A stretch of DNA of 8,112 nucleotides from Acidobacteriaceae bacterium. Its GTDB lineage: Bacteria > Acidobacteriota > Terriglobia > Terriglobales > SbA1. The translations under genes were made by a program, and so were the position numbers. Where the stretch lies: assembly GCA_003156615.1 (NCBI GenBank), contig PMHI01000481.1, forward strand, positions 11,511 to 19,622, in the 5' to 3' direction. The notes under the pieces are model-generated. The model worked only from the letters and a program-made list of their open reading frames with translations. It was not told where the DNA came from and ran no database searches. Position 1 is the stretch's first letter. Every line of letters begins with the position of its first letter. Positions 1-6,165 of the stretch are shown here, one piece after another.

Positions 1-915
1 CTTGTGGTGAGTGGTGGTCCCGACCTCGGATCCGGTTCGCTTACCGATCGGCTGGAACGCTTTCGCAGGCAGCACGACTGTTTTCGCTCCGCGGTTGTCA
101 ACGAACCTCGCGGTTCGGAAGTCATGGTAGGCGCGCTGTTGTGCGATCCGGTAGATGTTGGATCTGCCGCCGGCGTCATCTTTTTCAACAATGTCGGCTA
201 TCTGGGGATGTGCGGTCACGGCACGATTGGGCTGGTCGCCACGCTGGCCTATATGGGCAAACTTCGGAGGGGTAACCACAGGATCGAGACCCCCGTCGGA
301 ATTGTGAGTGCGGTTCTGCACGACGGCGGCGAAGTTACGGTCAACAACGTAGCAAGTTATCGCAGCGCTGCGCACGTGGGAGTTGAGGTACCAGGTTACG
401 GCAAGGTATACGGTGACGTCGCGTGGGGAGGGAACTGGTTCTTCCTGGTGGGTGACCATCGAATGGAGTTGACACTCGGGAATATCGACAAACTGACGAA
501 CTTCACCTGGGCAATTCGACAGGCGCTTCATGGAAGTGGCATCGCTGGCCGGGACGGCAAAGAGATTGATCACATCGAGTTGTTTGGTCCCTCGGCTCTT
601 CCCGGAGTCGACAGCAAGAATTTCGTGCTCTGCCCGGGCAAAGCTTATGATCGTTCGCCTTGTGGCACTGGGACGAGTGCCAAGCTGGCTTGTCTTTATG
701 CCGACGGCAAGATCCGGGAGGGTCAGACCTGGAAGCAAGAGAGTATTGTCGGAAGCGTGTTTGAGGGCAGCATAAAAGTGAGGGAGGGCAAGGTCTATCC
801 CAGTATTACGGGGTCGGCGTTTGTGACGGCAGAAGCTGATCTCATCCTCAATCCGCAAGATCCGCTGCGCATGGGTATTCGCGGCGAGTCAGCGCCACAA
901 AGGAATACGGCGTGA
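1..915 (+). CDS. lhpA: 4-hydroxyproline 2-epimerase (proline racemase family), 5' partial
   Basis: The protein belongs to the proline racemase/hydroxyproline epimerase family and is predicted to interconvert trans-4-hydroxy-L-proline and cis-4-hydroxy-D-proline in the cytoplasm, without a cofactor. Both catalytic cysteines are visible: one in MCGHGT (TGC at 211) and one in SPCGTGTSAK (TGC at 661). A Cys/Cys pair argues for a racemase or epimerase; the related 3-hydroxyproline dehydratases replace one Cys. The NEPRG stretch and FFNNVGYLG are also typical. The reading frame is open from base 1, and the visible protein starts inside the family's conserved VxGGPDLG region. The N-terminal 20 or so residues, which normally carry an HTGGEPTR-like motif, therefore lie upstream, and the GTG codons at 4 and 7 are not the start. 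The TGA overlaps the next gene's GTG by 4 bases. Choosing hydroxyproline over proline as substrate rests mainly on the downstream genes. Confidence 0.93.
   Translation, partial: LVVSGGPDLGSGSLTDRLERFRRQHDCFRSAVVNEPRGSEVMVGALLCDPVDVGSAAGVIFFNNVGYLGMCGHGTIGLVATLAYMGKLRRGNHRIETPVGIVSAVLHDGGEVTVNNVASYRSAAHVGVEVPGYGKVYGDVAWGGNWFFLVGDHRMELTLGNIDKLTNFTWAIRQALHGSGIAGRDGKEIDHIELFGPSALPGVDSKNFVLCPGKAYDRSPCGTGTSAKLACLYADGKIREGQTWKQESIVGSVFEGSIKVREGKVYPSITGSAFVTAEADLILNPQDPLRMGIRGESAPQRNTA
899..904 (+). promoter_or_regulatory. Ribosome binding site for the dehydrogenase beta gene
   Basis: AAAGGA lies 7 bases before the GTG at 912, inside the end of the epimerase gene. It supports GTG 912 as the start, giving a GTGA overlap of start and stop codons and probable translational coupling. 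Confidence 0.55.
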
Positions 916-2042
916 GCAAAGAAACCTGTGAGGCGATTGTCGTTGGCGCCGGCATTGTAGGCGCGGCATGCGCGGACGAACTCGCGCGCCGCGGCCTGCA
1001 AGTTGTGATTGTGGACCGCGACATGGTCGGTGGCGGAGCCACGGCCGCAGGGATGGGACACATCGTCGTCATGGATGATTCCGAAGCCCAGTTTGCGCTG
1101 ACACGCTACTCGCAGCAGCTATGGCAAGAACTAAAGCCGGAATTGCCGGAGGATGTCGAATACGAACAGTGCGGAACGATCTGGGTTGCAGCCGACGAAG
1201 AAGAAATGGCGGAGGTGTCGCGCAAGCACGAGTGCTACGGAAAACAAGGCGTCCCCACCGAAGTGCTCGAGCCGCAGCGCCTAAAACATCTGGAGCCGAA
1301 CCTGCGGGATGGGATGGCCGGTGGTCTGTTGGTTCCTGAGGATGGCGTTCTGTACCCGCCATGCGCAGCCCGTTTTCTGATCGAGCGCGCGCTGGGGCAT
1401 GGGGCGAAGCTCAGGCTCGGCGCCTCGGTGCTACAGATCGGCCAAGGACGCGTGCGATTGACTGACAGCTTAGAAATCACGGCCGAGATTATTGTGAACG
1501 CGGCCGGAACCAGCGCGCCGGAGCTCACGCCGGGCATTGAAGTCAAGCAGCGCAAGGGACACCTCCTGATTACCGATCGCTATCCCGGATTCCTGCGCCA
1601 TCAGTTAGTGGAGCTTGGGTACTTGAAAAGTGCGCACGCGGTCAGCAGTGATTCGGTTGCGTTCAATGTACAGCCACGGCGGACGGGGCAGATTCTGATT
1701 GGTTCATCGCGACAATACGGGGCGCAAGACAACGACGTGGATCAGGGGATTCTGGCGCGCATGTTGCAGCGCGCCCAGCAATACATGCCAGCACTCGGGC
1801 CGATGTCGGCGGTGCGCACATGGACGGGATTTCGGGCGGCTACGCCCGATAAACTGCCGCTGATTGGTCCGTGGCCGGCCGATCGATCTCTGTTCCTGGC
1901 GACTGGTCACGAGGGGTTGGGGATTACGACCTCACTTGGAACGGCGCGAATTTTGGCGGACCAGATCACGGGTGAGAAGCCGGAGATTCTTGTCGAGCCG
2001 TACTTGCCGTCGCGGGCGGCGAAAGAGCATGTCCATGCTTAG
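912..2042 (+). CDS. lhpB: D-hydroxyproline dehydrogenase, beta subunit (DAO-type FAD oxidoreductase)
   Basis: This 376-residue protein is a DAO-family flavoprotein related to the HcnC and OoxB subunits of cyanide synthase and opine oxidase. It probably holds the FAD that oxidises cis-4-hydroxy-D-proline to 1-pyrroline-4-hydroxy-2-carboxylate. The N-terminal Rossmann motif VVGAGIVGAA (GxGxxG at residues 12, 14, 17) is followed by an acidic strand end, VVIVDRD. The C-terminal DAO signature is present as TPDKLPLIGP (311-320) and ATGHEGLGIT (330-339). No signal peptide or membrane segment is apparent. The start is a GTG overlapping the epimerase stop by 4 bases; its end overlaps the [2Fe-2S] gene by 8 bases. 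The closeness to the next two genes indicates a heteromeric enzyme and not a stand-alone D-amino-acid dehydrogenase. The family also contains glycine, sarcosine and opine oxidases, so the substrate is inferred from the epimerase and deaminase next to it. Confidence 0.87.
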   Translation: MSKETCEAIVVGAGIVGAACADELARRGLQVVIVDRDMVGGGATAAGMGHIVVMDDSEAQFALTRYSQQLWQELKPELPEDVEYEQCGTIWVAADEEEMAEVSRKHECYGKQGVPTEVLEPQRLKHLEPNLRDGMAGGLLVPEDGVLYPPCAARFLIERALGHGAKLRLGASVLQIGQGRVRLTDSLEITAEIIVNAAGTSAPELTPGIEVKQRKGHLLITDRYPGFLRHQLVELGYLKSAHAVSSDSVAFNVQPRRTGQILIGSSRQYGAQDNDVDQGILARMLQRAQQYMPALGPMSAVRTWTGFRAATPDKLPLIGPWPADRSLFLATGHEGLGITTSLGTARILADQITGEKPEILVEPYLPSRAAKEHVHA

Positions 2043-2301
2043 TCAGGTGGCGGTGACGGTGAATGGCTCGCCGGTGATGGCCCCTCCGGGAGCGACCGTG
2101 GCCGTGGCCGTGGCGATTGCCGGACAAGCGTGCCGAACCTCAGTGACCGGTGAGCCACGCGGGGCCTTATGCGCGATGGGTATTTGCTACGAATGCTGTG
2201 TGGCGATCAATGGGAAGCCGCATTGTCGAAGTTGTCAGGTTTTGTGTGAGCCGGGCATGGAAATCAAAACGGATGAGTCGGGATTTACAGCAACGGTTTG
2301 A
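2035..2301 (+). CDS. lhpF: D-hydroxyproline dehydrogenase, gamma subunit ((2Fe-2S)-binding, HcnA-like)
   Basis: This small 88-residue protein resembles HcnA-type ferredoxin subunits. Cysteines at 46, 51, 54 and 67 form a C-x4-C-x2-C-x12-C pattern, as expected for a plant-type [2Fe-2S] cluster. Further cysteines occur at 33, 55, 64 and 71. The segment RTSVTGEPRGALC before the cluster is typical of this family. It is expected to pass electrons between the two flavin subunits or onwards to an acceptor. ATG 2035 is chosen because AAAGAG at 2022-2027 sits 7 bases upstream; an in-frame ATG at 2029 would add two residues but leaves almost no spacer. It overlaps the beta gene by 8 bases and the alpha gene by 29 bases. 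A GTGGCC repeat of nearly three copies (2098-2115) encodes the VAVAVA run. Confidence 0.87.
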   Translation: MLSQVAVTVNGSPVMAPPGATVAVAVAIAGQACRTSVTGEPRGALCAMGICYECCVAINGKPHCRSCQVLCEPGMEIKTDESGFTATV

Positions 2302-3577
2302 TGTCCTCGTCGTCGGCGGGGGCCCAGCAGGAATGGCGGCAGCGGTTCGCGCTGCGGAGTGCGGCGTCCGTGTAGGAATTGTGGATGACAACGTGACCTT
2401 GGGTGGCCAAATCTGGCGGGGGGAATCCGAAGACGGACCGATGAAAGACGCGGCAAAGTGGAACCGCCAGCTGCGGACTGCCGACGTGACGACGCTGTGT
2501 GGCATGAGAGTTTTTCATCAACCCGAACCCGGCATTCTACTGGCGGAGGGAGCCGACAATTTAATGGAGTTGAGCTACCGGAATCTAGTATTGGCGACGG
2601 GAGCGCGAGAAAGGTTTCTGCCTTTTCCGGGATGGACGCTCCCGAATGTGATGGGCGCTGGGGGCTTGCAGGCGATGGTCAAGTCGGGTCTTCCGATTCG
2701 CGGCAAGCGTGTGGTCGTGGCCGGGACGGGCCCTCTGCTGCTCGCGGTTGCCGCTTACCTTCGCGAGCACGGCGCCGAGATTCCCGTCATTTGTGAGCAG
2801 GCGTCGTGGAGGAGCCTCGCTCGCTTCGGTGTGGTTCTGCTGCGCCAACCGGGAAAGATCGTCCAAGGGCTAAAGTTAAAAAAAAGCATTGCCGGGGTTC
2901 CATTCCTTGCAAACTGCTGGCCGGTCGCGGCTCACGGGCGGAACGCCCTCCAAAGTGTAACGATTGCGCGCGGCGGGAAACGGGAAACCATCGCCTGCGA
3001 TTACCTTGCTTGCGGATTTCATCTTGTACCCAACATCGAGTTGCCGCGCTTACTAGGCTGCAAGAGTCTTGGTGGATATGTAGAGGTTGATAGCCTCCAA
3101 CAGACCACGGTCAAGGGAGTTTTCTGTGCCGGCGAACCTACGAGCATTGGAGGGGTTGAGTTGTCGTTGGTGGAGGGACAGATCGCCGGTCTTGCTGCCG
3201 CTGGGAACGAAGAAGAGGCTCGAATGTTGTTCGCTGAGCGCGAGAAATCGCGGCGCTTTGTGCGCGTTCTGAGTCGGACGTTCTGTCTGCGCCGCGAACT
3301 CAGAAGCCTGTCGTTCCCGGACACGGTGGTTTGCCGATGCGAAGACATTTCGTATTCGCGTCTCGAGGGACATAGGTCTTGGCGGGCTGCGAAGTTGCAC
3401 ACACGTTGCGGCATGGGCCCGTGCCAGGGAAGAGTTTGTGGACCGGCAGTCCAATTCCTTTTCAAGTGGAACCCGGACTCGGTCCGACCGCCAGTTTTCC
3501 CGGCGCGGGTTGAAAACCTGGCTGCCTTTGCCGGCCGCCCGAACGCGGAGCACAGCGCAATCAGAGGAGGTTCTTGA
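2273..3577 (+). CDS. lhpE: D-hydroxyproline dehydrogenase, alpha subunit (FAD/NAD(P)-dependent oxidoreductase with BFD-like [2Fe-2S] domain)
   Basis: The 434-residue protein is of the HcnB/OoxA type and is the second flavoprotein of the predicted three-subunit D-hydroxyproline dehydrogenase. Near the N-terminus VVGGGPAGMAAAV carries the FAD-binding GxGxxG (residues 15-20). A second dinucleotide fold begins at VVVAGTGPLL (GTGPLL 151-156). The ATGARERFLPFPGW segment is characteristic of this pyridine-nucleotide disulphide-oxidoreductase-like fold. The C-terminus has a BFD-like cluster site: CRC at 354-356 and CGMGPC at 379-384, followed by QGRVCG. ATG 2273 puts the FAD motif at the usual distance from the start and gives a 29-base overlap with the gamma gene. 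There is no good Shine-Dalgarno there, so coupling to gamma translation is likely; GTG 2246 is an in-frame alternative. The TGA shares its last base with the deaminase ATG. Substrate assignment is by context. Confidence 0.87.
   Translation: MSRDLQQRFDVLVVGGGPAGMAAAVRAAECGVRVGIVDDNVTLGGQIWRGESEDGPMKDAAKWNRQLRTADVTTLCGMRVFHQPEPGILLAEGADNLMELSYRNLVLATGARERFLPFPGWTLPNVMGAGGLQAMVKSGLPIRGKRVVVAGTGPLLLAVAAYLREHGAEIPVICEQASWRSLARFGVVLLRQPGKIVQGLKLKKSIAGVPFLANCWPVAAHGRNALQSVTIARGGKRETIACDYLACGFHLVPNIELPRLLGCKSLGGYVEVDSLQQTTVKGVFCAGEPTSIGGVELSLVEGQIAGLAAAGNEEEARMLFAEREKSRRFVRVLSRTFCLRRELRSLSFPDTVVCRCEDISYSRLEGHRSWRAAKLHTRCGMGPCQGRVCGPAVQFLFKWNPDSVRPPVFPARVENLAAFAGRPNAEHSAIRGGS
3563..3570 (+). promoter_or_regulatory. 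Strong ribosome binding site for the deaminase gene
   Basis: AGAGGAGG lies 6 bases before ATG 3577 and is the best Shine-Dalgarno match in the operon. It favours ATG 3577 over the TTG at 3574. Its strength suggests that the deaminase is translated partly independently of the upstream gene. Confidence 0.7.
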
Positions 3578-4500
3578 TGAACTGGAAAGGCGTTTTACCT
3601 GCAGTCACAACCGGCTTTAATAACGATCTTAGTGTCGATCACGGCTTTATGGGAAAACACTGTCGTTGGCTGCTGGACAATGGTTGCACAGGAATTGTTG
3701 CCCTCGGGTCGCTGGGTGAGGGTGCAACCTTATCGTTCGATGAGAAACTGGAAATTCTACGCACCTGTGTCAACGCGGTTCGCGGGCGTGGACCGGTGGT
3801 GGCTTCGATCTCGGCGCTTACCACATCTGAAGCCGTAGCCCAGGCCAAAGCGGCTGCGGACCTCGGATGCGATGGCCTGATGGTGTTGCCTCCATATGTA
3901 TATCAGGGGGACTGGCGTGAAATGAAGACGCACGTGGCGGCTGTATTCGGTGCCACGCCGCTTTCCTGCATGCTCTACAACAACCCCGTGGCTTACGGAA
4001 CTGATTTCCTCCCTGAGCAGATTCAGCAATTGGCCGCCGAACACGACAACTTTGAGGCGGTCAAAGAATCGAGCACCGATGCCAGACGAGTATCGGCCAT
4101 CCGTGCATTGCTCGACCGTCGGCTTGAGATATCCGTGGGTGTGGATGACGCTGTACTGGAAGCCGTGGGAGTGGGAGCAACGGGATGGATCGCCGGCTTG
4201 GCGAATGCGCTGCCCCGTGAATCTGTGGATCTTTTCAACCTGGGCGTCAGTGGAGAAAGTGACAAGGCGTTTGAGTTGTATCGCTGGTTCTTGCCCTTGC
4301 TCCGGATGGACACTGTTCCAAACTTCGTTCAACTCATCAAACTGGTGCAGGTGGAAGTTGGGATTGGGAATGCCCTTGTGCGCCCCCCCCGACTGGAACT
4401 GGTGGGGAATGAACGTGAGCAAACCATATCGATCATCCGTGACGCGTTGCGTTCCCGGCCGCAGTCGGTGGGCGCATATGCGTTGCCGAGTAGGAAGTGA
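3577..4500 (+). CDS. lhpC: 1-pyrroline-4-hydroxy-2-carboxylate deaminase (DapA/dihydrodipicolinate synthase superfamily)
   Basis: The 307-residue protein has the size and layout of the DapA/N-acetylneuraminate lyase superfamily of (beta/alpha)8 Schiff-base enzymes. The Schiff-base lysine is K163 in EAVKESS and the conserved tyrosine is Y134 in CMLYNNPVAY. The substrate-carboxylate loop, GTTGE in dihydrodipicolinate synthases, reads GSLGEG here (44-49), which speaks against lysine biosynthesis. In this operon the expected reaction is deamination of 1-pyrroline-4-hydroxy-2-carboxylate to 2-oxoglutarate semialdehyde and ammonia. It starts one base inside the preceding stop codon (TGATG) behind a strong RBS and ends 3 bases before the aldehyde dehydrogenase ATG. 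A run of eight C at 4383-4390 sits in the C-terminal part, with the frame intact. Automated annotation may call it plain dihydrodipicolinate synthase or a ketodeoxyglucarate dehydratase; the neighbours favour the hydroxyproline role. Confidence 0.88.
   Translation: MNWKGVLPAVTTGFNNDLSVDHGFMGKHCRWLLDNGCTGIVALGSLGEGATLSFDEKLEILRTCVNAVRGRGPVVASISALTTSEAVAQAKAAADLGCDGLMVLPPYVYQGDWREMKTHVAAVFGATPLSCMLYNNPVAYGTDFLPEQIQQLAAEHDNFEAVKESSTDARRVSAIRALLDRRLEISVGVDDAVLEAVGVGATGWIAGLANALPRESVDLFNLGVSGESDKAFELYRWFLPLLRMDTVPNFVQLIKLVQVEVGIGNALVRPPRLELVGNEREQTISIIRDALRSRPQSVGAYALPSRK
4492..4497 (+). promoter_or_regulatory. Ribosome binding site for the aldehyde dehydrogenase gene
   Basis: AGGAAG at the end of the deaminase gene lies 6 bases before ATG 4504 and supports that codon as start over the in-frame ATG 4516, which has no Shine-Dalgarno. 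Confidence 0.55.
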
Positions 4501-4503
4501 AAA

Positions 4504-6132
4504 ATGTTAGTTTCGATGGCAAAACTCTCGGGCTTGTCGCTGATTGGCGCGCGGGAAGGCGCGCGCGGAGGAGAGCCTATGTATGCCTCCAACCCTACCA
4601 CCGGACAGCGTCTGCAGCCGGCCTTCATTCCGGCAACCCCAGAGGAGGTGGACCTTTCGGCCCGTCTGGCGGCGGAAGCTTTCGGCGTCTACCGGCGAGT
4701 TTCCGGATGCGACCGAGGCGCATTCTTGCGCACGATTGCCGCGAAAATAGAGTCGATTGCGGAGGACGTGATCGAGCGTGCCGGTCAGGAGACCGCCTTG
4801 CCGCGAGCGCGCCTGCAAGCTGAAACCGCCAGGACCTGCGGCCAGCTTCGGCTGTTTGCCCAAGTCGCGGAGGAGGGATCGTGGGTCAACGCGCGCGTCG
4901 ACCACGCCGATCTTAATCGCAAGCCCGTGCCTAAGCCCGACATTCGCTCCATGCTGCGCCCACTGGGGCCCGTGGTGGTCTTCGGTGCCAGTAACTTCCC
5001 CTTGGCATTCTCCGTTGCTGGCGGAGATACCGCTTCAGCGCTCGCCGGAGGCAATCCCGCAATCGTGAAGGCGCACGCAGCGCATCCTGGAACGAGCGAA
5101 CTGGTAGGTCGCGCCGTGCAAGAAAGCGTTCGCGAGTGTGGTCTACCTGAGGGTGTGTTCTCGCTGCTTTTCGGAAGTGGCTCGCGGGTTGGGACGGCAT
5201 TGATGAAGCATCCTTTGGTAAAGGCCGGAGGCTTCACGGGATCTCGCACCGCGGGAAGGATCCTGATGGACGTGGCGGCAGCGCGCCCTGAGCCGATTCC
5301 GTTCTATGCGGAGATGAGCAGCACGAACCCCGTCTTCATCTTGCCCCGCGCTTTGCGCGAGCGAGCTGGGGATATTGCGGCTGGACTGCACACGTCATTC
5401 ACCCTGGGCGCCGGACAATTCTGCACCAAACCGGGAATGGTGTTTCTGCCGCAGGGTTCCGACGCTGCTGCCTTTGCCGGTAAATTACGCCAGTTCGTTG
5501 CCGAATCGGCTCCATTCCATCTCCTGACCAAGACGATTCACTCCTCGTATGATTCGGCAATCGCCCAGCGCAAGACGGAAGCGGCCGTCAAACTCATCGC
5601 CGAGGGTCCGCAAGCGGCGGCCGACGCGGGTTTTGCTGTCAGTTCTGCGCTCTTCGAAACCGATGCGGCGGCGTTTCTCGGATCAGATCTGGAGGCAGAG
5701 ATTTTTGGTCCGACAACCCTCCTTGTGCAACACTCAGGCCGAGACCAGGTGCTGGCGATTGCACGGTCCCTCGAAGGCCACCTCACGGCCACGATTCATG
5801 GCACAGAACAAGACCTGCAGGAGTTTGCTGATCTGATCGCAATTCTCGAAACCAAAGTCGGCAGACTCGTTTTCAACGGTTTTCCGACTGGCGTCGAAGT
5901 GACGCATGCCATGGTGCATGGTGGCCCATATCCGTCGACGTCGGATGGGCGCTCGACGTCGGTGGGAAGCCAGGCCATCTTCCGGTTCACACGCCTGGTC
6001 TGCTATCAGGGGTTTCCCGACAGCGCACTGCCCGACGAGTTGAAGGATGCGAATCCGCTGGGCATTTGGCGAATGATCGATGGAGGGATATCTCGCGATC
6101 CCGGTGCGTCTCGGACGCCGGCTCAGAGGTAG
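4504..6132 (+). CDS. 2-oxoglutarate-semialdehyde dehydrogenase (aldehyde dehydrogenase family, hydroxyproline type)
   Basis: The 542-residue protein is an NAD(P)-dependent aldehyde dehydrogenase predicted to oxidise 2-oxoglutarate semialdehyde to 2-oxoglutarate, the last step before the TCA cycle. Visible landmarks are N163 in FGASNFPLAFS, K189 in NPAIVKAHAAHP (cofactor binding), GFTGS at 243-247, the glutamate E270 in YAEMSSTNP, the catalytic C307 in GAGQFCTKPG, and EIFGP at 399-403. The SVAGGDTASALAGG and EVTHAMVHGGPYP segments match the ketoglutarate-semialdehyde dehydrogenase branch as I know it. The start at ATG 4504 is backed by an RBS and by an N-terminal LIG...NPTTG stretch that such enzymes usually have. 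ATG 4579 follows a strong GGAGGAG and is an alternative start that would drop 25 residues. The frame ends in TAG at 6130-6132. NADP preference, and a name such as lhpG, are plausible but not established here. Confidence 0.9.
   Translation: MLVSMAKLSGLSLIGAREGARGGEPMYASNPTTGQRLQPAFIPATPEEVDLSARLAAEAFGVYRRVSGCDRGAFLRTIAAKIESIAEDVIERAGQETALPRARLQAETARTCGQLRLFAQVAEEGSWVNARVDHADLNRKPVPKPDIRSMLRPLGPVVVFGASNFPLAFSVAGGDTASALAGGNPAIVKAHAAHPGTSELVGRAVQESVRECGLPEGVFSLLFGSGSRVGTALMKHPLVKAGGFTGSRTAGRILMDVAAARPEPIPFYAEMSSTNPVFILPRALRERAGDIAAGLHTSFTLGAGQFCTKPGMVFLPQGSDAAAFAGKLRQFVAESAPFHLLTKTIHSSYDSAIAQRKTEAAVKLIAEGPQAAADAGFAVSSALFETDAAAFLGSDLEAEIFGPTTLLVQHSGRDQVLAIARSLEGHLTATIHGTEQDLQEFADLIAILETKVGRLVFNGFPTGVEVTHAMVHGGPYPSTSDGRSTSVGSQAIFRFTRLVCYQGFPDSALPDELKDANPLGIWRMIDGGISRDPGASRTPAQR
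4567..4573 (+). promoter_or_regulatory. Internal Shine-Dalgarno-like site within the aldehyde dehydrogenase gene
   Basis: GGAGGAG is followed 5 bases later by an in-frame ATG at 4579. It could drive a shorter protein of 517 residues. The upstream residues look conserved in the family, so this may be a chance purine run encoding RGGE. Confidence 0.3.
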
Positions 6133-6156
6133 CTGTTTATATTGGGAACAGAGTGC

Positions 6157-6161
6157 GGAGG
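6157..6161 (+). promoter_or_regulatory. Ribosome binding site choosing the M1 peptidase start
   Basis: GGAGG precedes TTG 6166 by 4 bases. The earlier in-frame TTG at 6142 has only AGAGG (6125-6129) at a 12-base distance. No in-frame ATG or GTG exists before the signal peptide region, so a non-ATG start is required. Confidence 0.5.
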
Positions 6162-6165
6162 CACA

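Noticed and set aside
1..915. Reading the first gene as a trans-3-hydroxy-L-proline dehydratase.
   Set aside because: That relative replaces a catalytic Cys with Ser or Thr, whereas both cysteines are present here (codons at 211 and 661).
2098..2115. Short GTGGCC tandem repeat as a regulatory or mobile-element repeat.
   Set aside because: It is under three copies, in frame, and simply encodes an alternating Val-Ala run in the [2Fe-2S] subunit.
3019..3553. Long antisense open frames opposite the dehydrogenase alpha gene.
   Set aside because: They are Arg/Ser-rich translations without recognisable domains, typical of the reverse strand of a GC-rich gene; the plus-strand frame carries clear FAD and iron-sulphur motifs.
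3757..4422. A 221-residue antisense open frame inside the deaminase gene.
   Set aside because: No domain or plausible start context; the plus-strand protein is fully conserved in its catalytic residues.
6130..6142. The peptidase frame continues in phase with the aldehyde dehydrogenase after its TAG, suggesting a possible readthrough fusion.
   Set aside because: In-phase adjacency happens by chance one time in three, the peptidase has its own GGAGG and signal peptide, and an exported domain fused behind a cytoplasmic enzyme makes little sense.
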